Shown here: piece by piece, positions 24,137 to 32,623 of the stretch
Position numbering within the stretch: position 1 is the first letter of the stretch
Layout: each line of letters begins with the position of its first letter
NCBI GenBank assembly: GCA_963835735.1
Contig: CAWIGP010000005.1
Location: forward strand, 248,001 to 312,000
From: DASQMT01 sp963835735
GTDB lineage: Bacteria; Actinomycetota; Thermoleophilia; Solirubrobacterales; Solirubrobacteraceae
Direction of reading: 5' to 3'
Length of the DNA stretch: 64,000 bases
Notes under the pieces: generated by a model
Database searches by the model: none
What the model was told of the DNA's origin: nothing
What the model saw: the letters and a program-made list of their open reading frames with translations, nothing else
Made by a program: the position numbers and the translations under genes

Positions 24137-24599
24137 GACGTCTTCTCCCCGACGGGCCGGAATCTGGGATTCCAGCCCCGCTCTCGTCTTTCTTGATTTG
24201 GTGAGCGGCAGGCCGGACCGTGCCCTGGGCACGAGCGTCAGGCCAGCATGAAGGCGGCGCGAGCGCCGCCGCGTCAGAGGGCGGCTATGTGATGCGTTCG
24301 GTGCGTCTGGCCGGGCCCCTCGGCCCGGGTTCGTTTGTATGGGTGGCCGTCACGGCTGATGCTGCTGGATTGCGCTTAAAGTGGCTGTTTTGCTGGAGTT
24401 TCAGGTGGGCCAAACGGCCCGGTCTATCGCTGCGGGGATCGTAGTACCACGAGCCGTCGTACGCAATGACACGGCGCAAGAGACGCGTCAGCATGCGGTC
24501 CACGTCCTGGTGTTGTCGGTCGGTTTCAGGGCGCCCTCGATCGTCGGTGTCGGTGGTCGAGACACCGGCGACCGCGGGGACGGAACGGTCCGCTTCGAG
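24137..24599. other. 463-bp leader region of rny with GC-rich hairpins
   Basis: No supported gene. Two hairpins are seen: GGCGGCGC paired with GCGCCGCC at about 24249-24266, and CCGGGCC with GGCCCGG around a CCTC loop near 24309-24326. A minus-strand frame of 72 codons at 24285-24503 has atypical codon use and no ribosome binding site. The region may hold the recX terminator and the rny promoter and leader. Its local GC is lower than the flanks around 24350-24400. Confidence 0.45.
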
Positions 24600-25115
24600 T
24601 CAGTCGAGCGGCGCGTCGACCCCGGCGTGGCGGCGCAGCGCATCGTGGGCCAGCTCGAGCTCGTAGCCCTTGCGCACCAGCATTCCGAGCGCGCGGTCGC
24701 GCTCGCGCGGCGTGGCGGGCGGGACCGGCACGCGGCGCCGGAGCAGCGCGAGCGCCGCCTCGAGCTCGTCTCCCTGATCCTGGCCGCCGACCGCCGCCGC
24801 GATGTGGTCGGCGCCGACGCCGAGCTCACGCAGCCGCCGCGCGATCCGCTCCGACCCCCAGGCGTCGAGGCGCCGGCGGTCGTCGGCGAAGCGCACCGAG
24901 AAGCTCGCGTCGTCGACGAACCCGCCCTCGCGCAGCTCCCCCACGATCACGTTGGCGTCCTCGGGCGTGACGCGTTTCGCCGCGAGGATGCCGCGCAGCT
25001 CGAACTCGGTCCGGTCGCGCCGGTTGAGCGCCCGCCAAGCGATCGCCCGAGCGTGCTCGAGCCGCTCCGCGGGGTCGCCACGCCGCTCACCGGCGGGCGC
25101 TGAGGCCGCGTGCAT
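24600..25115 (-). CDS. recX: RecX regulatory protein
   Basis: RecX binds RecA filaments and limits their activity. The 171-residue protein has three tandem three-helix RecX repeats: ERLEHARAIAWRALNRRDRT with EFELRGILAAKRVTPED, then VIVGELREGGFVDDASFSVR, and a last repeat ALGMLVRKGYELELAHDALR. It sits about 90 bases downstream of recA on the same strand and is presumably co-transcribed. ATG at the listed start is preferred to a GTG nine bases upstream. The C-terminal extension is short. Confidence 0.88.
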   Translation of the reverse strand: MHAASAPAGERRGDPAERLEHARAIAWRALNRRDRTEFELRGILAAKRVTPEDANVIVGELREGGFVDDASFSVRFADDRRRLDAWGSERIARRLRELGVGADHIAAAVGGQDQGDELEAALALLRRRVPVPPATPRERDRALGMLVRKGYELELAHDALRRHAGVDAPLD

Positions 25116-25204
25116 CGGCTCCACGGCGGCCTACCAGCGGCGGCCCGACACGGTCCCGGCCGCGCCGCACGACATGCCGGGGGCACCCGCGGCGCGCGAG
25201 GCGC

Positions 25205-26287
25205 TCATGCCGCCGCCGCTGCCGCGGCCTCAGCCGCCTCGGCGGCCCCTGGCTCGCGGTCGATCGGGGTCACGAGATCCTGGCCGATGCCGAGCGCGGC
25301 GTAGATCTTGGACTCGATCTCCTTGGCGACCTCGAGGTGCTCGTCCAGGTACGCCTTGGCGTTGTTGCGCCCCTGGCCGAGCCGCTCGTCTCCGTAGGAG
25401 AAGAACGAGCCGGACTTCGTCACCACGTTGTGCTCGATCGCCAGGTCGAGGATGCAGCCCGCCGAGGAGATGCCCTTGCCGAACTCGATGTCGAACTCGG
25501 CCTGGCGGAACGGGGCCGCGACCTTGTTCTTGACGACCTTGACGCGGACGCGGTTGCCGACCGCCTCAGTGCCGTCCTTCAGCGTCTCGATGCGGCGGAT
25601 GTCCAGCCGCTGGGACGAGTAGAACTTCAGCGCGCGGCCGCCCGGCTGCGTCTCTGGCGATCCGAACATCACTCCCACCTTCTCGCGGATCTGGTTGACG
25701 AACAGGCACAGCGTCTGGGTCCGGTTCAGGTTGCCGGCCAGCTTGCGCATCGCCTGGCTCATCATCCGCGCCTGTACGCCGACCGTCTGGTCGCCCATCT
25801 GGCCCTCGAGCTCGGCCCGCGGCGTCAGCGCCGCCACCGAGTCGATCGCCACGACGTCGACCGCGCCGGAGCGCACCAGCATGTCGGCGATCTCGAGGCC
25901 CTGCTCGCCGTAGTCGGGCTGCGAGACCAGCAGCTCGTCGATGTTCACTCCGAGGTTCTGCGCGTACAGCGGGTCCATCGCGTGCTCGGCGTCGATGAAC
26001 GCACAGACGCCGCCGAGCTTCTGCGCCTCGGCGATCACGTGGTAGACCAGCGTCGTCTTGCCCGAGGACTCCGGGCCGAAGACCTCGACGATGCGGCCGC
26101 GTGGCATGCCGCCGATGCCGAGCGCGAGATCGAGCGAGAGCGCGCCCGTGGGGATCGCCTCCACGCGGACCTGCGCGCCCTCGTCACCCATGCGCATGAC
26201 CGTGCCCTTGCCGAACTGGCGCTCGATCTGCGCGAGCGCACCCTGCAGGGCGGTATCGCGGGCCTTGCCGGGCGGATCCTGGCTCAT
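25205..26287 (-). CDS. recA: recombinase RecA
   Basis: RecA catalyses strand exchange and acts as LexA co-protease. The 360-residue protein has the P-loop GPESSGKTT near residue 72, Walker B VDVVAIDSVAALTPRAE, the loop L1/L2 segments GLQARMMSQ-like GVQARMMSQAMRKLAGN and SPETQPGGRALKFYSS, and the RecA signature. The C-terminal tail ends in an Ala-rich run. The ATG (MSQDPPGKARD) has AGGAG about 10 bases upstream. The region before it shares a 200-bp gap with a divergent MerR gene. No GAAC-N4-GTTC SOS box is visible there, which is unusual for recA. Confidence 0.98.
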   Translation of the reverse strand: MSQDPPGKARDTALQGALAQIERQFGKGTVMRMGDEGAQVRVEAIPTGALSLDLALGIGGMPRGRIVEVFGPESSGKTTLVYHVIAEAQKLGGVCAFIDAEHAMDPLYAQNLGVNIDELLVSQPDYGEQGLEIADMLVRSGAVDVVAIDSVAALTPRAELEGQMGDQTVGVQARMMSQAMRKLAGNLNRTQTLCLFVNQIREKVGVMFGSPETQPGGRALKFYSSQRLDIRRIETLKDGTEAVGNRVRVKVVKNKVAAPFRQAEFDIEFGKGISSAGCILDLAIEHNVVTKSGSFFSYGDERLGQGRNNAKAYLDEHLEVAKEIESKIYAALGIGQDLVTPIDREPGAAEAAEAAAAAAA

Positions 26288-26451
26288 GTGGACAGTGCTC
26301 CTCTTGCAGCTCTCGAAGTCGTGACGGGCAATGGTGGCCGGGGGGTCGGACGGAACGAGAGCCTGCAACGGCCGGCGGCACGGAACAACACGCAGGTGTG
26401 ACGAAACACGCGCAGGCCTGCGCCGAGACACCTCCCGTCGCAAAGCCTCGC

Positions 26452-26482
26452 TTGACTTAGAGCGCGCTCGAAGTCCTACGAT
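26452..26482 (+). promoter_or_regulatory. MerR-type promoter with 19-bp spacer and dyad
   Basis: A -35 hexamer TTGACT and a -10 hexamer TACGAT are separated by 19 bp, the suboptimal spacing typical of promoters that MerR proteins unwind on activation. The spacer holds an inverted repeat, GACTTAGAGCG paired with CGCTCGAAGTC, with one mismatch. The ATG of the MerR gene lies only 8 bases after the -10, so the transcript would be leaderless or nearly so. Confidence 0.78.
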
Positions 26483-26489
26483 TTCGGTC

Positions 26490-26885
26490 ATGGTCACCGC
26501 CGAGCCGCTCAGCATCTCCGACGCCGCGGAGCTCACCGGGCTAAGCGCACACACGCTGCGGTACTACGAGCGCGCGGGGTTGATGCTCGATCCCGTCGCG
26601 CGCGCGCCGTCCACCCACCGCCGCTATTCGGAGGCGGAGATCGGGTGGGTCACGCTCCTCACCAAGCTGCGCGCAACCGGCATGCCGATCCGGATGATCC
26701 GCGAGTACGCCGAGCTCGTGCGCGCGGGCGACGGCAACGAGGCAGAGCGGCTGGAGCTGCTGGAGGCCCACCGCGAGGCGGTGCTCGAGCAGCTCGCGGC
26801 GGTGCGCCGCAACCTCGAAGCGATCGAATACAAGATCGACTTCTACCGCGGGCGGGTCGCCGACTGCGACCCGCCGGGCGACTGA
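26490..26885 (+). CDS. MerR family transcriptional regulator
   Basis: 131 residues. The N-terminal winged helix-turn-helix reads LSISDAAELTGLSAHTLRYY, then ERAGLMLDPVARAPSTHRRY, followed by the dimerisation helix (AVLEQLAAVRRNLEAIEYK). Cysteines for metal binding are essentially absent apart from one near the C-terminus, so it is not a metal sensor of the MerR/CueR type; it resembles regulators of aldo-keto reductases. The next gene, 27 bases downstream, is such a reductase and is very likely the target, with autoregulation through the dyad upstream. Confidence 0.87.
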   Translation: MVTAEPLSISDAAELTGLSAHTLRYYERAGLMLDPVARAPSTHRRYSEAEIGWVTLLTKLRATGMPIRMIREYAELVRAGDGNEAERLELLEAHREAVLEQLAAVRRNLEAIEYKIDFYRGRVADCDPPGD

Positions 26886-26912
26886 CCCCTCCCCTCCCCG
26901 AAAGGATCACCA

Positions 26913-27878
26913 GTGCAGTACGTCTCTCTCGGCAGCGAGGGCCTGACCGTGTCGCGGCTGGGCCTCGGCTGCATGGGCATGTCCGAGTTCTACGGGCCGC
27001 GCGACGACGTCGAGTCGATCGCCACGATCCATCGCGCGCTCGAGCTCGGCGTGACGTTCCTCGACACCGCCGACATCTACGGCCCGTTCACCAACGAGGA
27101 GCTGCTCGGCCGCGCGGCCGCGGATCGCCGCGACCAGGTCGTGCTCGCCACGAAGTTCGCCATCGTGCGCGGCGAGAACGGCGCCCGCGCTGTCCGCGGC
27201 GACGCTCCGTACGTCCGCCGGGCCTGCGAGGCGTCGCTGCGCCGGCTCGGCGTCGACCACATCGACCTCTACTACCAGCACCGCGTCGACCCGGAGACGC
27301 CGATCGAGGAGACCGTCGGCGCGATGGCCGAGCTCGTCGCGGAGGGCAAGGTGCGCTACCTCGGCCTGTCGGAGGCCGCGCCGGAGACGATCCGCCGCGC
27401 GCACGCCGTGCACCCGATCTCGGCGGTGCAGACCGAGTACTCGATCTGGTCGCGCGAGCCGGAGGCCCAGATCCTGCCGACGCTGCGCGAGCTGGGGATC
27501 GGGTTCGTTCCTTACAGCCCGCTCGGGCGCGCGTTCCTGACCGGGACGCTGCGCTCGCTCGACCAGCTCGCCGACGACGACTTCCGCCACGGCCAGCCGC
27601 GGCTGCAGGGCGACAACCTCGCCGCCAACATCGCGATCGTGGAGCGGATCGAAGCGCTCGCGGCCGCGCGCGACGCCACGGCCGCACAGGTCGCGCTCGC
27701 GTGGGTGCACGCGCAGGGCGAGGACATCGTGCCGATCCCCGGGACCAAGCGGCGGCACTACATGGAGGAGAACTTCGGCGCGCTCGACCTCGAGCTGACG
27801 GCGGATGAGCTCGCGTCGCTGAGTGAGGCCGATGTCGCCGGCGAGCGGTACGAGGACATGTCGTCGCTGAATCTCTAG
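26913..27878 (+). CDS. aldo/keto reductase
   Basis: 321-residue NADPH-dependent TIM-barrel reductase. Landmarks are LGLGCMGMSEFYG, the catalytic Asp and Tyr in TFLDTADIYGPFTNEELLGR, Lys in VLATKFAIVRG, His in LYYQHRVDPETPIEET, NADP-binding YSPLGRAFLTG and the late IPGTKRRHYMEENFGALDLE. It reduces aldehydes or ketones; the physiological substrate is unknown. It starts with GTG. Its promoter is probably the MerR-type one upstream. The opposite strand carries the overrun end of the neighbouring hydrolase frame. Confidence 0.93.
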   Translation: MQYVSLGSEGLTVSRLGLGCMGMSEFYGPRDDVESIATIHRALELGVTFLDTADIYGPFTNEELLGRAAADRRDQVVLATKFAIVRGENGARAVRGDAPYVRRACEASLRRLGVDHIDLYYQHRVDPETPIEETVGAMAELVAEGKVRYLGLSEAAPETIRRAHAVHPISAVQTEYSIWSREPEAQILPTLRELGIGFVPYSPLGRAFLTGTLRSLDQLADDDFRHGQPRLQGDNLAANIAIVERIEALAAARDATAAQVALAWVHAQGEDIVPIPGTKRRHYMEENFGALDLELTADELASLSEADVAGERYEDMSSLNL

Positions 27879-29985
27879 CCGCCGCGGTCAGTCCGGCGAT
27901 GGTGTACGGCTGGCTCTGAAGGAGTGGGTTTCGGCCGGGCACGCGAGTTGGGCGAACGGCGAACGTGCTCTGTTGCGCTTTAACCTCGGATAGCGCGGTC
28001 AAGGCGCAACAGAGCATGAGAGACGGCCGAACCCGCGCCCTCAAAGCCAGCCGTACACCAACGCCGAGCCCGCCCGCCGGAACCAGGCCGCGCCGGGCGC
28101 CGGCGAGCGCTACGGCCGCGCGGGCACGGGCGACACCGTCGCGATCGCGCGCCAGCTCCGCGCCGAACGACGGCCCGCCCGGCGGGCCGTTCGCCAGCCG
28201 GGCGCGCACCCGGCGGCCGCCGAGGCGACCCGTCAACCGCCCGCGGCGGCTGACCTCGACGCGCCCGTGCGCGCCCGCGCGACCGCCGACGCGCAGCCGC
28301 AGCGCGCCCGACGGCAGCTCGCGCCCGGAGACCGTCACGCCCGGCACGACGACGACCCCGCGCAGCGACAGCCTGCGGCCGAACCGGTAGCTCCCCCCGC
28401 GCAGACCGCCGCCGGCGCCGCCCTGGTCGAGCGCGGGCGAGAGCTCGAAGTCGAGGAAGTCGAGCGTCGCGTCGACCGCGCTCACCGTGCGCCCGACGCG
28501 TCCCGCCAGCCCCGCGGCGGGCGCGAGCTGCGCGAGCGCGGTCGGCGGCACGGCCGTGGCCGGGACGCCGGTGCTCACACGCGGACAGCGCGTGCGCACC
28601 GGCTTGCCGGCGACGAACCGCAGGAGCTGCCGCTGTCCGCAGCCGCTCGTGTCGCCGCCGACGATCGCGTGGCCGACACCAGGCACGGTGACGCGCTGCG
28701 CGCCCGGGATCAGCGTCGCCACGCGCGCCGACGCTTCGGGCGGCGTGCGCAGGTCCTCCTCACCCTGCAGCAGCAGCGTCGGGACGGCCGGGTACGGACC
28801 GCCGGGCGGGCGCGGCGGCTGCCCCGGGTCCGGCCAGCGCAGGCAGAGGTCGATCTCGTCCGCGTAGGCGACCTCCGCGTCGAACGGGAGGAAGTCCGTG
28901 GGCGGCAGCGCCAGCGCGCGCTCGCGCGCGACGCCGAACCGGTCCGCCAGCGGCGTCCCACGCGGCCAGGGGAGCGGCGTCTCCTCGCACACCGTCGCGT
29001 AGCGGGCGGCGGAGAACTCGCGTGGCGCCGAGGGAGCCGCGTACAGCGCCGACGCCGCGAGCAGCCGCAGCAGCGGGGCGGCGTCGTCGTGGTCGAGCGC
29101 GGCGCGCACGGCCATCGGCACCCCCGCGCGGAGCGCCGGGTTGTAGTCGGCGTCGTACATCAGGTCGGCGAGCGCGATCGGCCGCAGCGTCCCGCGCCGG
29201 GGCCGTCCGCGGTCGTCGTAGCGGACGCCGCGCAGCGGCGCCGCACGGAGCTTCGCGGTCAGTGCGGCAAGGTCCGCGGCGGGATCTGCACTGACGCCGC
29301 GGCAGCCATCCGGGCACAGCGCGCGCAGCGACGGGACCATCGCGCGGAAGCCGGCGAGGCCGAACGGTTCGCTGTCGTCGGGATCGACGGTGGAGTCGAG
29401 GATCATCCGCTCTACCCGGGCCGGGTATGCGCGCGCGTACTCGAGCGCCAGCTCGGTGCCGTAGGAGATGCCGAACAGCGTCAGCTTCTTGGCGCCGGCG
29501 GCCCGGCGGATCGCCTCCATGTCCTCGACCGAGTCCGGCGTCGTGTAGAACGCGCGCTCCGGCCCGAGCCGCCGCGCGCAGTCCTCGCCGGCCCGGGTCG
29601 AGCGCAGCCGCGCGTCGCGCTCCAGCGCCGGGCAGCGCAGCAGCCCGCTGCGCCCGGTGCCGCGCTGGTCGAAGCCGAGCACGGTGAAGTCGCGCATGAG
29701 CCGCGGGAGCTCGAGCAGCACGTCGATCATCTCGATCACGCCGGCGCCGCCCGGGCCGCCCGACAGGTACATGAGGTGGCGGTCGCGGTGTCGGCTGAAC
29801 GAGACGCGCGCGACGTGCAGCGGCACGCTGCCCTTGATCGCGCCAGAGCGGTCCAGCGGCACGCGCAGCTTCGCGCACCTCACACCCTCCGCCTCCGGGC
29901 AGCCGCGCCAGCGCAGCTTGCCCTCGGCGGGCGCGGCGAGCGCGATCGACGCGAACACCGCCATGATCGTGGCCCGCCGCAGCAT
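27088..29985 (-). CDS. secreted alpha/beta hydrolase (S33 peptidase-like), reading frame overruns its natural end
   Basis: The first 640 or so residues are an exported alpha/beta hydrolase. They show a signal peptide (MAVFASIALAAPAEG), MYLSGGPGGAGVIEMID, VLGFDQRGTGRSGLL, the nucleophile elbow FGISYGTELALEYA, and the Asp and His of the triad in LLQGEEDLRTPPEA and VPGVGHAIVGGD. The layout matches tripeptidyl-aminopeptidase-like proteins. A Gly/Arg-rich beta domain follows. No in-frame stop occurs where the protein should end, near 28060. The frame runs through the palindromic element and then antisense to the aldo-keto reductase down to 27088. The last 250 or so residues are not credible protein. 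ATG at 29964 is an alternative start. Confidence 0.75.
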   Translation of the reverse strand: MLRRATIMAVFASIALAAPAEGKLRWRGCPEAEGVRCAKLRVPLDRSGAIKGSVPLHVARVSFSRHRDRHLMYLSGGPGGAGVIEMIDVLLELPRLMRDFTVLGFDQRGTGRSGLLRCPALERDARLRSTRAGEDCARRLGPERAFYTTPDSVEDMEAIRRAAGAKKLTLFGISYGTELALEYARAYPARVERMILDSTVDPDDSEPFGLAGFRAMVPSLRALCPDGCRGVSADPAADLAALTAKLRAAPLRGVRYDDRGRPRRGTLRPIALADLMYDADYNPALRAGVPMAVRAALDHDDAAPLLRLLAASALYAAPSAPREFSAARYATVCEETPLPWPRGTPLADRFGVARERALALPPTDFLPFDAEVAYADEIDLCLRWPDPGQPPRPPGGPYPAVPTLLLQGEEDLRTPPEASARVATLIPGAQRVTVPGVGHAIVGGDTSGCGQRQLLRFVAGKPVRTRCPRVSTGVPATAVPPTALAQLAPAAGLAGRVGRTVSAVDATLDFLDFELSPALDQGGAGGGLRGGSYRFGRRLSLRGVVVVPGVTVSGRELPSGALRLRVGGRAGAHGRVEVSRRGRLTGRLGGRRVRARLANGPPGGPSFGAELARDRDGVARARAAVALAGARRGLVPAGGLGVGVRLALRARVRPSLMLCCALTALSEVKAQQSTFAVRPTRVPGRNPLLQSQPYTIAGLTAAARDSATTCPRTARRRHRPHSATRAHPPSARGRARRSSPPCSAAAWSRGSARCPRPARAPTRARPVRPWRRARPRALRSAPRSRCWRRGCRPAAAAGRGGSRRRRAGRASAASRSGTRARAGCKERTRSPARAASAGSGPPARATRSSTRSAPPRSGARRARGGSSPARPPTGRGSAPCPPRRARPSRRRSPRSASPGRRGAGSRGRCGRRRAGAATPRRPGGRTERRRGQRGRRSRRARWRTSWRARPGRGDPRPRGRAAPRW
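27901..28074 (-). mobile_element. MITE-like palindromic element, copy 3
   Basis: About 160-175 bp. The outer arms are a clear inverted repeat of about 37 bp: GGTGTACGGCTGGCTCTGAA on the left against GGTGTACGGCTGGCTTTGAG read on the opposite strand from the right. Inside is a 20-bp stem at 27966-27985 and 27997-28016 (arms TGCTCTGTTGCGC... with GGTCAAGGCGCAACAGAGCA). Read on the minus strand, it begins with the same GTACGGC-GGCTTTGAGG head, CTCATG, and GCGCCTTGACC stem as copy 1. It lies downstream of the aldo-keto reductase and within the 3' part of the hydrolase frame. Confidence 0.72.
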
Positions 29986-29997
29986 CCGCGAGCGACT

Positions 29998-30552
29998 CTA
30001 CAGCCGCCGCGTGACGAGCGGGTCGTACTGGGCGCCGCCGCGGCCGGGCCGCGAGCGGTAGAGCACCACATCGCCGGCGCTGAACCCCACCGGCTCGGGC
30101 GCCGCGTCGACCGCACGCTGCGGACGCGCGCGGGGTCGGATGCGCGCGACCGTGACGTGCGGGCGGAACGGCCGCGCCTCGGGCTCGTACACGCCAGCGG
30201 CCGCGAGGCCTTCAGACACCTCGGCCTGCAACTCCGCCAGTGCTCCGTCGTCGTCTAGCGCGACCGTCAGCACGCGTGCGCGGCGCGGCGGGAGCAGCAG
30301 CCCGGCGCCGAGCGCCAGTACGGGCGGGTCGCGCGGTGCGAGGCCGGCCAGCACGGCGGCGATCGCCGGCACCTCGCCTTCCGGCCGGTGGCCGAGAAAC
30401 GCGAGCGTGACGTGGAAGGTCGCCACGTCGAGCGGTCGCCAGACGACCGGGTCGGCGGCCGCGTCGCGGAACCGGGCGAGCGCGTCGACGGCCGCGGCCG
30501 GCAGGTCGAGCGCGACGAACAGGCGCAGCCGCGGCGGGCCGGCCTCAGTCAT
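29998..30552 (-). CDS. thpR: RNA 2',3'-cyclic phosphodiesterase ThpR (2'-5' RNA ligase family)
   Basis: 184 residues of the 2H phosphoesterase superfamily, with two HxT motifs: FHVTLAFLGH and PHVTVARIRP. The enzyme opens 2',3'-cyclic phosphate RNA ends and also ligates 2'-5' in vitro (family knowledge). The protein is cytoplasmic. Its ATG overlaps the cinA stop by four bases (ATGA), so it is the last gene of the rodZ-cinA-thpR unit; cinA-thpR-recA is a common actinobacterial order. Twelve bases separate its stop from the hydrolase start. Confidence 0.92.
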   Translation of the reverse strand: MTEAGPPRLRLFVALDLPAAAVDALARFRDAAADPVVWRPLDVATFHVTLAFLGHRPEGEVPAIAAVLAGLAPRDPPVLALGAGLLLPPRRARVLTVALDDDGALAELQAEVSEGLAAAGVYEPEARPFRPHVTVARIRPRARPQRAVDAAPEPVGFSAGDVVLYRSRPGRGGAQYDPLVTRRL

Positions 30553-31841
30553 GCCGCGGGCCGGAGCAGCAGCCGCCGCACCAGGTGCATCGCCTGCGTG
30601 GTCGCTCGCTCGCGCACCATCGCGCGGTCGCCCGGCAGCTGGACCGTGCGGTCCTCGCGCCCGCCGCCCGCGTGCGCGACGCTGAAGCAGACCATGCCGA
30701 CGGGCTTCTCCGGCGTCCCGCCGCCCGGCCCCGCTATCCCCGTGATGCCGATCCCGAGCTCGGCGCCGAAGCGCGCGATCGCACCGTCCGCGAGCGCCGC
30801 CGCGACCTCCGGCGAAACGGCGCCGAACCGCTCGATCAACTCGGCCGGCACGTCCGCGAAGCGCACCTTCGCGTCGTTCGAGTACACCACCACAGCGCCG
30901 AGCACGTACGCGCTGGACCCGGCGCGATCCGTGAGCCGCGCGGCCATCAGGCCACCCGTGCACGACTCGGCGACGGCGATCGTCCGGGCGGGCGGGCCAG
31001 ACATCAGGCGCGCGACCAGCTCGTCGATCGACGCGCCGTCCTCGGAGAACAGCGTCGAGCCGTGGCGTCCCCGGATCCCCTCCACCAGCGCCTCGTACTG
31101 ACTCGCCGCCGACGGCGGGAACACCGTCGCGATCTCGATCTCGCCCCGGCGCAGGCACGTCGTGATCTCGAGCCGGTCGAGCGCAACGCCGTCGGCTTCG
31201 AGCGCGCGCAGCGAGAGCGCGATCTCCGACTCCGGCACCCCGAACAGCCGCATGATCCGCTGCTCGAACACGCCGGCGCGGTCGAGCACCGAGCGGACGG
31301 GAGCGGTCTCGGCCGCGGTGGCCCACATCGGCCGCAGCTCCGACGGCGGGCCGGGCAGCACGACGACGAGCGGCACGTCCGCATCCGCCGGCGGCACCAC
31401 GAGCCCCGGCGCCGTGCCGACCGGCTCGAGGATCGTCGCCCCCTCCGGCACGATCGCCTGCTTGCGGTTGCCCGCCCGCAGCGCCTCCTCGCTGTACGAG
31501 CGCCAGCGGGCCCGGAACCGGCGCAGGATCGCGAGGATCCGCTCCTCGAGCGCCTCGTCGAGCACCATCGTTCGCCCCGCGAACTCACCCACCACCTCGG
31601 CCGTGAGGTCGTCGGCGGTCGGGCCGAGCCCGCCGGTCGTCAGGATCAGGTCGACGCGCTCGTGCGCGAGGAAGTCGAGCGCCGCACGCATGTCCGCCCG
31701 CCGGTCGCCCACGACCATGATGTGCGCGAGCTGCACGCCGCGCTCGCGCAGCCGCTCCGACAGCCAGGGCCCGTTGCGGTCGCTGATGATCCCCGACAGC
31801 ACCTCCGTGCCGGTGACCACGATGCCGGCGCGGACCGTCAT
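30549..31841 (-). CDS. cinA: CinA family protein (nicotinamide-nucleotide amidase)
   Basis: 430 residues with the two CinA domains. The N-terminal MoCF-like domain (residues 1-170) shows GTEVLSGIISDRNGPWLSER and TTGGLGPTADDLTAE. The C-terminal PncC-type amidase domain (from about 265) shows TIAVAESCTGGLMAARLTD, with the catalytic Ser, YSNDAKVRF and GITGIAGPGGGTPEKPVG. It deamidates nicotinamide mononucleotide and hydrolyses ADP-ribose in characterised relatives. Both ends overlap neighbours by four bases, placing it in a coupled operon with the rodZ-like gene and thpR. Confidence 0.95.
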   Translation of the reverse strand: MTVRAGIVVTGTEVLSGIISDRNGPWLSERLRERGVQLAHIMVVGDRRADMRAALDFLAHERVDLILTTGGLGPTADDLTAEVVGEFAGRTMVLDEALEERILAILRRFRARWRSYSEEALRAGNRKQAIVPEGATILEPVGTAPGLVVPPADADVPLVVVLPGPPSELRPMWATAAETAPVRSVLDRAGVFEQRIMRLFGVPESEIALSLRALEADGVALDRLEITTCLRRGEIEIATVFPPSAASQYEALVEGIRGRHGSTLFSEDGASIDELVARLMSGPPARTIAVAESCTGGLMAARLTDRAGSSAYVLGAVVVYSNDAKVRFADVPAELIERFGAVSPEVAAALADGAIARFGAELGIGITGIAGPGGGTPEKPVGMVCFSVAHAGGGREDRTVQLPGDRAMVRERATTQAMHLVRRLLLRPAA

Positions 31842-32605
31842 CCGGAGCAGGTCGGCCGCTCGGCCTCGGGCAGCGCTTTCGGCTTGCCGCCCGCCCGCAC
31901 CTGGTAGCCGATCGGGGCGTCGTCGGAGACCTGATAGGCCTTGCCGTCCACGCGCATCACCGCCTCGCCGGTCCCGAACGAGGCCCGGAAGCGCTTGGAG
32001 CGGAACGTCTCGGTGTCCTGGTTGGCCTGCAGCGTGACGTTCTCGATCAGCGGCTCGCCGGCCGCATTCTCCAGGCACACGCTGACCGGGCCGGTCGGCT
32101 GGATCTGCATCCGCACCACCGTCGGCTTGGCCGGCTTCTTCTTCTTTTTCCGGCCCTCGCCCTCGCCCGCCGGCATCGCGGTCGGCGTCGGGGTCGGCGC
32201 CGACGCCTCGCGCTCGGGGTCGTCGCCCCAGGTGCCGAGGAAATACAGCGCCGCGACCAGGATCGCCACGCCCGCCAGCACGAACATCCACGGCGCCAGG
32301 ATCGGACGGCGCGGCCGCTTGCGACGCGACCCCATGCCGGCGCCGAACGGCGTCAGCTCCTGCGCCGACGGGCGCTCGTAGCGCGCCCGGTACTCCTCGA
32401 CCAGGTTGCGCGCGTCGAGCCCGAGATAGTCGGCGTAGGTGCGCAGGAACGTCTTGACGAAGGTGGGGCCCGGGAGCAGGTCCCACTCCTCGTTCTCGAG
32501 CGCGCGCAGGTACTTGGCCCGGATCTTCGTCGCCGCCTCCACCTCGGAGATATCGATCCGGTTGCGCATGCGCGTCTCGCGCAGCTGGTCCCCGATGTCC
32601 GGCAT
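31838..32605 (-). CDS. RodZ-like protein: HTH domain, transmembrane helix, DUF4115
   Basis: 255 residues. The N-terminal Cro/CI-type helix-turn-helix (residues 3-75) reads IGDQLRETRMRNRIDISEVE, then ATKIRAKYLRALENEEWDLL. It is followed by a basic stretch and one transmembrane helix (residues 103-124). A Pro/Thr- and Lys-rich linker (GRKKKKKPAKP) leads into a C-terminal DUF4115 beta domain. This is the architecture of RodZ, which links the cytoskeleton to the cell wall in rods; in actinobacteria the role is less certain. It lies between ftsK and cinA in the same coupled operon. Confidence 0.85.
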   Translation of the reverse strand: MPDIGDQLRETRMRNRIDISEVEAATKIRAKYLRALENEEWDLLPGPTFVKTFLRTYADYLGLDARNLVEEYRARYERPSAQELTPFGAGMGSRRKRPRRPILAPWMFVLAGVAILVAALYFLGTWGDDPEREASAPTPTPTAMPAGEGEGRKKKKKPAKPTVVRMQIQPTGPVSVCLENAAGEPLIENVTLQANQDTETFRSKRFRASFGTGEAVMRVDGKAYQVSDDAPIGYQVRAGGKPKALPEAERPTCSG

Positions 32606-32623
32606 CCGCGCCCTTAGGCTACG

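Noticed and set aside
24285..24503. Possible 72-residue minus-strand protein
   Set aside because: Codon use unlike the neighbours, no ribosome binding site and a hairpin inside the frame; more likely leader DNA.
26288..26489. SOS box in front of recA
   Set aside because: Searched by eye on both strands for GAAC-N4-GTTC; none found.
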